In this document: piece after piece, positions 7,488-13,994 of the stretch
Layout: every line of letters begins with the position of its first letter
Position numbering within the stretch: position 1 is the first letter of the stretch
NCBI GenBank assembly: GCA_031422495.1
Contig: JANPLX010000215.1
Location: 1-16,312, forward strand
DNA length: 16,312 nucleotides
Source of the DNA: Aalborgiella sp031422495
GTDB lineage: Bacteria > Pseudomonadota > Gammaproteobacteria > Burkholderiales > Burkholderiaceae_C
Direction: 5' to 3'
Made by a program: the position numbers and the translations under genes
Notes under the pieces: generated by a model
Told to the model about the DNA's origin: nothing
Databases searched by the model: none
The model's input: the letters and a program-made list of their open reading frames with translations, nothing else

Positions 7488-8398
7488 TGCAGACCCCTAG
7501 TATTGAGTTGAATACTGTAAAGAGATTGGGTGGCGCAAATAAATAAATTATCTCGATTCGCGCCTCCGAAAGTGAGGTTTCCCACTTTCTCTGGTACAGC
7601 AATATGGGCTAATTTCGTACCATCAGAGTGGTACACACAGACACCATCTCCACTGCTGGTGTATAAAAAACCATAGTGATCTAAGCGAAACCCGTCAGAC
7701 AGCCCAACATCAATTGTGGCAAAGACGCGAGGGCTATTTAGATTTTGGCCATCTACAATATCAAAGACAGCAATATGATGGTTGCCAGTACCGTCTGTTT
7801 TCAACGCTGCCGATGTGTCTGACACATACAGCTTAGTTTCATCAGGGGAAAACGCGAGTCCGTTTGGCTCTTCTACCCAATCCGTCACTACTCGTAGCGC
7901 TTTGGTTTTGGGATCGAAACAAAATACATAGCATTGACCTATCTCCGACTCAGCCTTATAACCCTCACGATCAGACACTATGCCATACGGCGGGTCTGTA
8001 AACCAAATGGTTCCGTCTGATTTCACGACAATATCGTTGGGAGAATTAAAACGTTTGCCTTGGTAGTTATCTACGACAATCTCGTCCTGCGGATCCGATA
8101 GATTTGCGCCAAATCTTGTGCGTACGATGGCGCGTAAACCGTGCGAGCAATGCAACAGCGCACCATCAGCCTCACGTGTATGCCCATTCGTAAACTCAGC
8201 ATTTGAACGCCAAACACGCATACCATCTTGCGGCTGCCAGCGCAGCATTCGGTTGTTAGGGATATCGCTCCAAAGCACAGAGTTATCTTCATGCATCCAT
8301 ACCGGCCCTTCGCTCCAAGCTGCGCCAGTACATAAACGTACCAACTCCCCTGCACCCTTGGCTACTGCATCAAATCTAGGATCAAAAATTTTCAGCAT
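7478..8398 (-). CDS. SMP-30/gluconolactonase-family lactonase
   Basis: This 306-residue protein belongs to the six-bladed SMP-30/gluconolaconase/LRE family. These enzymes are metal-dependent and hydrolyse sugar lactones such as glucono-1,5-lactone to the free acid. The expected metal ligands are visible: Glu30 in WSEGPVW, Asn in NSPNDIVV, Asn in EEPNGLAFSPDE, and Asp in GLSDGFRLD. There is no signal peptide, so it should act in the cytoplasm. The frame opens at a GTG at 8404; I prefer the ATG at 8398, though neither has a clear ribosome binding site. It is the first gene of the operon, with the two LacI operators upstream. With gluconokinase at the end of the same operon, gluconate is the likely product, but another aldonolactone is possible. 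Confidence 0.9.
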   Translation of the reverse strand: MLKIFDPRFDAVAKGAGELVRLCTGAAWSEGPVWMHEDNSVLWSDIPNNRMLRWQPQDGMRVWRSNAEFTNGHTREADGALLHCSHGLRAIVRTRFGANLSDPQDEIVVDNYQGKRFNSPNDIVVKSDGTIWFTDPPYGIVSDREGYKAESEIGQCYVFCFDPKTKALRVVTDWVEEPNGLAFSPDETKLYVSDTSAALKTDGTGNHHIAVFDIVDGQNLNSPRVFATIDVGLSDGFRLDHYGFLYTSSGDGVCVYHSDGTKLAHIAVPEKVGNLTFGGANRDNLFICATQSLYSIQLNTRGLQCH

Positions 8399-8470
8399 GA
8401 ACACTTATTTGTCAAATACGTAGGCTTAGTTAAATTAGCTTGAAAATTCAATAGATAAATCAAAAAATGA

Positions 8471-8484
8471 GGACAGCGCTATCC
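8471..8484. promoter_or_regulatory. Operator O1 for the LacI-family regulator
   Basis: The sequence GGACAGCGCTATCC is palindromic (symmetric except at one pair) around a central GC-rich core, as expected for LacI-family operators. It lies 72 bp upstream of the lactonase start on the minus strand. The same core recurs at 8555-8568, and the two symmetry centres are 84 bp apart. I could not place a convincing -35/-10 pair for either gene. Confidence 0.75.
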
Positions 8485-8554
8485 AAAACTAAAAAATATT
8501 GTGAAATAACCTTTTTTTAAGTAGGAATTATGCAAAAATCATGTAAGTTTATTT

Positions 8555-8568
8555 GGACAGCGCTATCT
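8555..8568. promoter_or_regulatory. Operator O2 for the LacI-family regulator
   Basis: The sequence GGACAGCGCTATCT repeats the first 13 bases of operator O1. It lies 50 bp upstream of the regulator's own start, which suggests autoregulation as well as looping with O1 to shut the divergent operon. Confidence 0.75.
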
Positions 8569-8618
8569 TAATAGATTGAATAAATCAACCAACTAGGTAT
8601 TACCCTTAAATCCAATTT

Positions 8619-9644
8619 ATGCAAAAAAGTCGACGCTCAACTGGCAGAGTCACACTAAGCGATGTCGCCCAGCTTGCAGGTGTCAGCCCTATTACTGTGT
8701 CCAGGGCGCTACGAGGCGAGCGCTCGGTTGCCGCAGAATTAGTTATCCGCGTTACTGAGGCTTCTCAACGGCTGGGCTACATACCTGACCCAGCGGCTAA
8801 GGCTTTGGCTTCGCAGACAAGTGACCATATTGCTATCCTTATTCCGAAACTATCGAACGCTCTGTTTGTAGATCTGCTAGATGCAGCGCAACAAACTTTA
8901 CGCGCTGCTGGCTTCCAAACTTTAATTGGCGTCACACATTACGACAAGGGGCAAGAAGAGCAACTCCTGCGCGAGCAGTTAAGCCATCGCCCTGCAGGAT
9001 TGCTGATTACAGGTTTAAACGACAGCATAGCTATGCGCACACTAAAAGCAAACAGCAACGTACCGTGCGTACATTTAATGGATTTGCCAGATGCGAATGA
9101 CGATAAACATAACTATTGTGTGGGGTTCAAGCAAAGTGATGCAGGCGCAGCTTTGACTGAGCATCTACTGTCAAAAGGATATCGTCGTATTGCCTTTGCA
9201 GGCGCACAACTTGATGAGCGCGTCATTCAACGACTGCACGGCTGGCGACATGTACTTCAAAAAGCTAAGCTCTATGATCCGACTTTGGAGTGGCTGAATC
9301 CAGCTTCTTCATCACTTGCACTTGGCGCAACTATGTTTGAGCAAATCATTGGTCAAAGTCCTGCAGTAGATGCGATATTTTTCTGCAATGACGATCTAGC
9401 ACAAGGTGCATTGTTGGCGGCTTTGCGACTCGGCATTTCTGTTCCCAACCGCATCGCAGTAGCAGGCTTCAATGATCTAACCGGCAGCGACCAAATGGTG
9501 CCGACTTTGACAACAGTACGCACACCCAGAACACAGATTGGACTGTCTGCAGCAAATATGCTGTTGGCCTTAATACGCAAGGACACTAATATTCCCCGCA
9601 GCATAGATTTAGGCTATGAAGTTGTCGAGCGCGATAGCACTTAA
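8619..9644 (+). CDS. LacI-family transcriptional regulator, GntR (gluconate repressor)-like
   Basis: This 341-residue regulator has an N-terminal helix-turn-helix (VTLSDVAQLAGVSPITVSRAL, about residues 11-31), the hinge helix region (LGYIPDPAAKALAS), and a periplasmic-binding-protein-like effector domain. Segments in the effector domain, such as LIPKLSNALF, VHLMD, CVGFKQ and FAGAQLDERVI, resemble the E. coli gluconate repressor GntR as I remember it. Gluconate or a related acid is therefore the probable inducer. The gene is transcribed away from the operon it probably controls, with both operators in the shared upstream region. No strong ribosome binding site precedes the ATG. The assignment to the LacI family is certain; the effector is inferred. 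Confidence 0.93.
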   Translation: MQKSRRSTGRVTLSDVAQLAGVSPITVSRALRGERSVAAELVIRVTEASQRLGYIPDPAAKALASQTSDHIAILIPKLSNALFVDLLDAAQQTLRAAGFQTLIGVTHYDKGQEEQLLREQLSHRPAGLLITGLNDSIAMRTLKANSNVPCVHLMDLPDANDDKHNYCVGFKQSDAGAALTEHLLSKGYRRIAFAGAQLDERVIQRLHGWRHVLQKAKLYDPTLEWLNPASSSLALGATMFEQIIGQSPAVDAIFFCNDDLAQGALLAALRLGISVPNRIAVAGFNDLTGSDQMVPTLTTVRTPRTQIGLSAANMLLALIRKDTNIPRSIDLGYEVVERDST

Positions 9645-9690
9645 AAACGAGACGGCGAATCTGTGGTGTGTGCAAATACTTAGACTTAAA

Positions 9691-9706
9691 TGTTGCATTT
9701 GCAACA
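9691..9706. promoter_or_regulatory. Palindromic operator candidate of the toxin-antitoxin operon
   Basis: TGTTGCA and TGCAACA form a perfect 7-base inverted repeat separated by TT, 22 bp before the antitoxin start. A candidate -10 hexamer TATGAT lies at 9711-9716. Xre-type antitoxins commonly repress their own promoter at such palindromes. The TTGCA element recurs at 9721-9725. Confidence 0.5.
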
Positions 9707-9713
9707 AACGTAT

Positions 9714-9727
9714 GATGTAATTGCATC
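9714..9727. promoter_or_regulatory. Second imperfect palindrome abutting the antitoxin start codon
   Basis: GATGTAATTGCATC is palindromic except for one symmetric pair of positions, and it ends directly before the ATG. It shares TTGCA with the palindrome at 9691-9706. It could be a second antitoxin site covering the start of transcription. Confidence 0.35.
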
Positions 9728-10288
9728 ATGAATGCACAAACCGTTGCCCCCTACCTTGTCACCCACCGCGACAAAACGCTCTCTGCGCTGGGCAAGTTCA
9801 TTGCTATTGATGCGCTGAATGGCCTTGGGCAATCCTCATCATTTGTAAGTGTGCGAGAGGGTAAAGCTTGGGCAGATGACAGCATCAACCTGCCTGCGGC
9901 CCCTCTTCCCTCATTTAACAGCGAAAAAGCCGTATCCATCTTGCGCCGAGGCATTTCTAGCCGGGCGATCGAGCCGTTGTCTGACTTGTTTGGCGTGGGT
10001 AAGGGGGACTTTGCGGCTTACTTGGATTTGGACCGCACCACCGCCCTGCGCCGCGCCAACAAAGACCTGGCTCTGCCCATGCACGCGGCTGAGGGCGTGC
10101 TGCGACTGCTGGAGCTGGAGGCGATGGCAACGGACACGTTTGAGTCTGACGACGCTGCCCACGGCTGGCTGCGCCGTGCGCACCCCATGCTGGAGGGCGA
10201 ATGTCCGCTGGAGGCGGCCAAAACATCGTTTGGCACGCGGCGCGTGAAGGACATGCTGATTGCCATCAAATATGGCGGTGTGGTTTGA
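9728..10288 (+). CDS. Xre/MbcA/ParS-type antitoxin (DUF2384 family)
   Basis: This 186-residue protein is the antitoxin of a RES/Xre pair. The N-terminal two thirds contain the Xre-like DNA-binding helices, with ISSRAIEPLSDLFGVGKGDFAAYLDLDRTTALRR at about residues 76-109. The C-terminal 60 or so residues form the toxin-binding domain, with AHGWLRRAHPML and the ending in which PLEAAKTSFGTRRVKDML is followed by an IKYG segment; this matches the family end in which a glycine-containing tail plugs the toxin active site. The gene precedes the toxin gene and its stop overlaps the toxin's probable TTG start, so the two are co-transcribed. No ribosome binding site precedes the ATG, and the possible -10 is so near that the mRNA leader may be very short or absent. 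Confidence 0.88.
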   Translation: MNAQTVAPYLVTHRDKTLSALGKFIAIDALNGLGQSSSFVSVREGKAWADDSINLPAAPLPSFNSEKAVSILRRGISSRAIEPLSDLFGVGKGDFAAYLDLDRTTALRRANKDLALPMHAAEGVLRLLELEAMATDTFESDDAAHGWLRRAHPMLEGECPLEAAKTSFGTRRVKDMLIAIKYGGVV

Positions 10289-10782
10289 CGGATAGAGCAA
10301 TTTCCAACGCTAAATCTGGGGTTCAAGTTTGGCGGATTGCGTATTCGAGCGCTCTGAATCTCGCTAGCCTCGGCTTCGGTTCGACTTTGGGCGACGGTCG
10401 CTGGCACATGGGTGCGCCTCTATCACCACAAATCGTCTACGCTGCCAGCAGCCGTGCGTTGTGCCAGCTTGAAAAACGGGTAAATTGCAACGGCGCAGCG
10501 CCTAAAAACATGGCGTTGATGCGGCTGGAATTACCCGAAAACGCCGTCTGCTTAGAAGCTGAAAACCTAGGGCTCTTACCCGACTGGCGAACCCAGCAAG
10601 CCAGAACGCAGCAATTGGGCATGCAATGGCTAGCGTCCAAAGCCAGCCTTGGCTTGTGGGTGCCGTCAATCGTCGAGCCTGCGGAGCGGAACTTATTGAT
10701 CAACCCCGCGCATGCGGATTACGCAAACATCACGCTGGTAGTCGAGAAAAACCCATTTGTGTTTGACCCACGGCTGTTTTAG
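10285..10782 (+). CDS. RES-domain toxin
   Basis: RES toxins of this pair type degrade NAD+ and so stop growth when freed from the antitoxin; this is known for the family and inferred here. The residues that name the domain are present: Arg in VWRIAY near the N-terminus, Glu in RALCQLE, and Ser in LWVPSIVEPAERNLLINP. The GDGRWHMG segment and the Tyr in QIVYAAS also fit. I place the start at the TTG at 10285, which overlaps the antitoxin stop (TTGA) and gives 165 residues, close to the family size. The frame is open further upstream to an ATG at 10201, but that part lies inside the antitoxin gene and resembles nothing in the family. The toxin seems intact. Confidence 0.87.
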   Translation: MTDRAISNAKSGVQVWRIAYSSALNLASLGFGSTLGDGRWHMGAPLSPQIVYAASSRALCQLEKRVNCNGAAPKNMALMRLELPENAVCLEAENLGLLPDWRTQQARTQQLGMQWLASKASLGLWVPSIVEPAERNLLINPAHADYANITLVVEKNPFVFDPRLF

Positions 10783-10798
10783 AGGTTAGATATCACCT

Positions 10799-10844
10799 TA
10801 GCCGGCGTTTTTATTGACTAAACAGCTATAAATAATATAGCATT
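10799..10844 (+). repeat. Dispersed 46-bp repeat, copy 4
   Basis: The copy starts TAGCCGGCG and has a perfect hairpin: GCTAT (10825-10829), 7-base loop, ATAGC (10837-10841). It lies between the convergent ends of the RES toxin gene and the transaminase gene. Confidence 0.85.
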
Positions 10845-10854
10845 TACGAGATAT

Positions 10855-11739
10855 TCACGAAATATTCAAAGCTTCAATAGCAGCTTGGTAACCTGCGGAC
10901 AACTGTTTGAACACTGGCCCTGGTCGCCCATCGGCAACCGGCTTACCGTCTATGGTCGTCACGGCTAGCACCTCTTTGGTAGCGGAGCTGAGCAACACTT
11001 CGTCGGCAGATAACACCTCCTCACGGGTGATGTTGCGCAGCTCAAAGGGGATGCCGCGTGCGGCGCACAGCTCTTCGATAAATCCATAGCGAATGCCCTC
11101 TAAAACCAGCTGATCTAGCTTGGGCCCAAAAACCTTGCCGCCCTTCACCATCCAGACGTTGCTAGCTGCAGCTTCGCTGAGCAAGTTGTCGCGGAACATG
11201 ATGGTTTCCAACGCACCTTGGTCGGCACTGATTTGACGTGCAAACACAGCTGCCAATAACGATGTGGTTTTGATGTGCGCTTTCTTCCAGCGAAAGTCGT
11301 CTGCGCTCACGCAGGCGACGCCGTTTTCTTTTTGCGCTGCGGTGATGGCTTTCATGGGCTGCGCGAATGCAAACACCGTGGGTGTGATGCCGGGCGTCAT
11401 CACGTGGTCGCGCATGGCCACCCCGCGTGTGACTTGAAAATAAACTAATTGACTCGTAACCAGCGTATTTATTGCCAAGCCAGCTATTAATTTAGTAGTA
11501 ATATCCATCCACTCTGCACGGCTGTAGGGGTCAGGTATGCGGGTTTCTGCCAAGCTGCGCGCCATGCGGTTCAGGTGCTGCTCCATGCGAAACGGCTTGC
11601 TGGCGTAAACGGGCACGACTTCATAAATGCCATCCCCAAAGATAAAACCCCTGTCCATCACGCTGATTTTGGCATGCTGTAGCGAGGTGTATTCGCCGTT
11701 TAAAAAGGCTGGCAGGTCAGGCAGAGTGGACAAGGACAT
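10855..11739 (-). CDS. D-amino-acid transaminase (class IV, D-alanine aminotransferase type)
   Basis: This PLP enzyme of 294 residues exchanges amino groups between D-amino acids and 2-oxo acids in the cytoplasm, for example making D-glutamate for peptidoglycan. Fold-type IV features are clear: GDGIYEVVPVY near residues 35-45, VYFQVTRG near 99-106, the probable PLP lysine Lys157 in HIKTTSLL, and Glu189 in LSEAAASNVW. Against my memory of the Bacillus enzyme, spacing between the active-site tyrosine and lysine is about 4 residues longer. The extra length falls where the gene contains copy 5 of the 46-bp repeat, encoding residues 81-95 (TTKLIAGLAINTLVT). The frame and the motifs on both sides are intact, so the enzyme is probably active. 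The gene is 51 bp downstream of the binding-protein gene. Branched-chain transaminase or aminodeoxychorismate lyase activity is less likely. Confidence 0.88.
   Translation of the reverse strand: MSLSTLPDLPAFLNGEYTSLQHAKISVMDRGFIFGDGIYEVVPVYASKPFRMEQHLNRMARSLAETRIPDPYSRAEWMDITTKLIAGLAINTLVTSQLVYFQVTRGVAMRDHVMTPGITPTVFAFAQPMKAITAAQKENGVACVSADDFRWKKAHIKTTSLLAAVFARQISADQGALETIMFRDNLLSEAAASNVWMVKGGKVFGPKLDQLVLEGIRYGFIEELCAARGIPFELRNITREEVLSADEVLLSSATKEVLAVTTIDGKPVADGRPGPVFKQLSAGYQAAIEALNIS
11457..11502 (+). repeat. Dispersed 46-bp repeat, copy 5, inside the transaminase coding region
   Basis: This copy aligns without gaps to the consensus; I count 33 of 46 identical bases, including an uninterrupted GCGTATTTATTGCC. 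It has the GCTAT arm (11483-11487), a 7-base loop, and GTAGT (11495-11499) in place of ATAGC. It has the same plus-strand orientation as the other copies, while the gene runs on the minus strand. Confidence 0.75.
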
Positions 11740-11790
11740 ATCGGTTGTAATGCTAACGAAGTTGTTGAAATGTCAGATGAATATCAGATA

Positions 11791-12690
11791 TCAGAGCGCT
11801 GGTTTGTCGCTCAAAGTTCGCAAGTTGTCACGCAGCTCTTTGCTCATCGGCAGGTTTAAATTTTGATTTTTTGGCGCAATTGGCGACATAAACCACTTGG
11901 TGTACAACTTCTCAAATTCGCCCGACTTAACCATGCCGCCAATCACGTCGTTCACCAGCTTTTGAAACTGCGGATCGTCTTTACGCAGCATGCAAGCGTA
12001 CGGCTCAACTTGCAGTGAATCGCCCACGACTTCCCATTCAGCGGGATTTTTTGAGTTGCCCATCAGCCCGAACAACAAAATATCGTCCATCGCAAACGCC
12101 ACAGCGCGTCCGCCATCGACCATCAAAACAGCATCGTCATGGTCCTTACCGAGAATCATATCGATGCCCAGATTTTGATCTGCGTTGTACTTGCGCATCA
12201 CCTGTGCGTTGGTCGTGCCAACGGTACTGGCAATAGTTTTCTTAGCTAAATCGGCGTAGTTTTTAATGTTGGAAGTCTTTTTAACCAACAACCGTGTGCC
12301 AGTGTAAAAGTGGTTGATCGCAAACTGCACATCTTTGCCGCGCGTGCTGTTGTTGGTGGTAGAGCCGCATTCCAGGTCAATCGTGCCGTTTTGCAGCAGT
12401 GGAATACGGTTTTGCGACGTCACAGACTGCAGCTCTATCTTGATATTTGGATTGTTGAGCCGTTTTTTAACCGCATCAGCAACTGCATTAGAAATATCAA
12501 CCGAAAACCCAATCGGTGCACCTGCACTGGCCAGGTAACTGAAGGGAACGGACGCCTCACGGTAAGACAAAGTCATTTTGCCGGTGTCAGCAATTTTTTT
12601 GAGCGTATCTGACTGCGCAAATGTGGCGCTTGAGAAGCTTGCACAACATGACAACAAAGCCATTGATAGAAGCAAACGATTGAGTTTCAT
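11791..12690 (-). CDS. Amino-acid ABC transporter substrate-binding protein, GltI-like
   Basis: This periplasmic protein of 299 residues resembles the glutamate/aspartate-binding protein GltI of family 3. The N-terminus KLNRLLLSMALLSCCASFSS followed by ATFAQS is a Sec signal peptide, with likely cleavage after ATFA. The mature part begins DTLKKIADTGKMTLSYREASVPFSYL and includes DLECGSTTNNSTRGKDVQF and MDDILLFGLM, both close to GltI-type proteins. I chose the ATG at 12690, with GGAA 8 bases upstream; an in-frame ATG 17 codons earlier would add a non-signal-like stretch. No permease or ATPase gene is near, so it must work with a transporter encoded elsewhere. A transaminase gene follows it and a LysR regulator precedes it. 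Confidence 0.9.
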   Translation of the reverse strand: MKLNRLLLSMALLSCCASFSSATFAQSDTLKKIADTGKMTLSYREASVPFSYLASAGAPIGFSVDISNAVADAVKKRLNNPNIKIELQSVTSQNRIPLLQNGTIDLECGSTTNNSTRGKDVQFAINHFYTGTRLLVKKTSNIKNYADLAKKTIASTVGTTNAQVMRKYNADQNLGIDMILGKDHDDAVLMVDGGRAVAFAMDDILLFGLMGNSKNPAEWEVVGDSLQVEPYACMLRKDDPQFQKLVNDVIGGMVKSGEFEKLYTKWFMSPIAPKNQNLNLPMSKELRDNLRTLSDKPAL

Positions 12691-12752
12691 AGAAGTTCCA
12701 TTCAAAAAGTTAATAAAAAAGTTATTGAAAAAGTAGGACACGTTGAAGTTTA

Positions 12753-12781
12753 TAAATATAGGCTAAATTTAGATAATTCAA
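12753..12781 (-). promoter_or_regulatory. Possible sigma-70 promoter of the binding-protein gene
   Basis: On the minus strand TTGAAT (12776-12781) and TATTTA (12753-12758) are separated by 17 bp; an overlapping TATATT or TATAAA could serve as -10 instead. Transcription would begin near 12746, about 55 bases before the ATG. The hexamers are only fair matches. Confidence 0.35.
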
Positions 12782-12797
12782 TTTGACGCATCATCCA

Positions 12798-12817
12798 TTA
12801 CCAAAAGTTATTGGTAA
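12798..12817. promoter_or_regulatory. Palindrome, likely LysR-family binding site
   Basis: TTACCAA and TTGGTAA form a perfect inverted repeat around 6 bases. Its centre is about 62 bp upstream of the suggested start of transcription of the binding-protein gene, the usual place of a LysR recognition site. It also begins only a few bases after the lysR stop, so a hairpin at the end of the lysR mRNA is the alternative, but no T-run follows it. Confidence 0.5.
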
Positions 12818-12824
12818 CTGGTAT

Positions 12825-13727
12825 TTACCCTAAAGCCGCTACGATGGCTTCTTGCATGCAACGGGCTAAAGCACTTGTCAAGATGGAATTAGGGCGATTG
12901 GTGGGGTGCAATGACTTCACCGGAACCATGATGGCCGCGCTCAACTCTAACAAATCGACCTTGCTGCGATCAGCCGAGATGGCTGTGAAGCTGTCCACAA
13001 AAGCGACGCCCAGCCCATGATGCGCCAAAGCCAAAGCGGTGTGGTAAGTCTGTACGCAAATGGCGGAAGACAAGCTGACTTGCGCTTCGCGGCACGCCTG
13101 CCCTAAGCTAGCGCCTAATGGGTCATGCGCATCCAAGCTAATCACCGGATAGGCGCTTAGCTCCGCTAAGGACACCATGCCTTTATCAGTCAACGCTGCT
13201 GGCAACATGCCCTTAGGCACAACGCAAACCATGCGGCCATCGGCCAAGTGCCTTTGCTCCAGTGACGGATGCGCCATCGCGCTGAATAAAAATCCCATAT
13301 CTGCCTCATGCAAGACGAGGGCTTCTACAATTTGCGAAGAATGCAGCGAATCAACCTTCACTGTCACATTCGGGTGTAGCTTAGAAAACTTCTTGAGCGC
13401 GCGCGGCAAAATCTCATGGCTCAGCGCGAGCACGGACAAGATACGAATCTCGCCTTGGTTGCGCCCCATTTTGAGATTGTTAGCCAGCCGCTGGACTTCA
13501 TCAAGTTGGCTAAAAAGACGCTCAATGTGCGGGTGCAAAGTCTGCGCCTCAGGCGTAGGAGACAGCCGCCCTTTGATACGCTGAAACAACTCAAACCCCA
13601 GCTGCAACTCCGCATGAGCCAGAATTCGGCTCACCGCAGGCTGCGTCACATTCATCAACCGCGCAGCAGAGCTGACGCTGCCAGTCAGCATCACTGCATT
13701 AAAAACTTCGATGTGTCTGAGGCGCAT
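12825..13727 (-). CDS. LysR-family transcriptional regulator
   Basis: This 300-residue regulator has the standard LysR build: an N-terminal winged helix-turn-helix (HIEVFNAVMLTGSVSSAARL followed by MNVTQPAVSRIL, about residues 5-36), a linker helix, and a substrate-binding effector domain starting near GEIRILSVLALS. Length is normal. It resembles the NocR/OccR branch that responds to amino acids or opines; this is a family impression, not proof. It lies upstream of, and on the same strand as, the amino-acid-binding protein and transaminase genes, and probably controls them through the palindrome in the 134-bp gap. A possible site for autoregulation lies 22 bp before its start. Confidence 0.92.
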   Translation of the reverse strand: MRLRHIEVFNAVMLTGSVSSAARLMNVTQPAVSRILAHAELQLGFELFQRIKGRLSPTPEAQTLHPHIERLFSQLDEVQRLANNLKMGRNQGEIRILSVLALSHEILPRALKKFSKLHPNVTVKVDSLHSSQIVEALVLHEADMGFLFSAMAHPSLEQRHLADGRMVCVVPKGMLPAALTDKGMVSLAELSAYPVISLDAHDPLGASLGQACREAQVSLSSAICVQTYHTALALAHHGLGVAFVDSFTAISADRSKVDLLELSAAIMVPVKSLHPTNRPNSILTSALARCMQEAIVAALG

Positions 13728-13748
13728 TTGGCGAGTTTAAAACAAAAC

Positions 13749-13763
13749 ATAGCTAAATGTTAT
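13749..13763. promoter_or_regulatory. Possible LysR autoregulatory site (ATA-N9-TAT)
   Basis: ATA, nine bases, TAT lies just upstream of the lysR start and has the T-N11-A shape of LysR-family sites. Its core AAATGTTAT resembles AAAAGTTAT in the palindrome at 12798-12817. The signal is short and could be chance. Confidence 0.3.
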
Positions 13764-13883
13764 AGGTTTTAGTACACTTGCGACGCCAATTTGAGGCTAT
13801 GGTGCCCTAGATAAGCCCGTTTTCATGTGATTTAAGGTTTGTTTTACCTTGAAAATACAGAAAACAATTGAAAAATATGACTT

Positions 13884-13929
13884 TAGCCGACGTATTTATT
13901 GTCTAAGCTGCTATTTTATTTATAGCAAA
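13884..13929 (+). repeat. Dispersed 46-bp repeat, copy 6
   Basis: The copy has TAGCCGACGTATTTATTGTC followed by a perfect hairpin: GCTAT (13910-13914), 7-base loop, ATAGC (13922-13926). It lies in the 267-bp divergent region between lysR and the phosphoesterase gene. Compared with the consensus it carries two changes, GGC to GAC and GCC to GTC, that keep these two trinucleotides complementary. Confidence 0.9.
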
Positions 13930-13994
13930 TAATTACTGATAAAGTGTATTTTTTTCGCAAATAACACCGCTATTCACTTGGAGATAACAAGACC

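Noticed and set aside
8399..8618. Sigma-70 promoters for the divergent lactonase operon and regulator
   Set aside because: The region is so AT-rich that many weak -35/-10 pairs can be drawn; none was clearly better than the rest.
10201..10284. An ATG-started longer version of the RES toxin
   Set aside because: The extra 28 residues overlap the antitoxin's toxin-binding domain in another frame and do not look like a RES N-terminus.
9911..10407. Several overlapping minus-strand open frames
   Set aside because: They are antisense to the antitoxin and toxin genes, and the plus-strand pair has conserved motifs.
12795..12821. The hairpin after lysR as an intrinsic terminator
   Set aside because: No T-run follows in either direction, and its place fits a LysR binding site better.
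13834..13850. Inverted repeat AAGGT-N7-ACCTT in the lysR/phosphoesterase gap
   Set aside because: The arms are only five bases with no T-run and no clear relation to a promoter.
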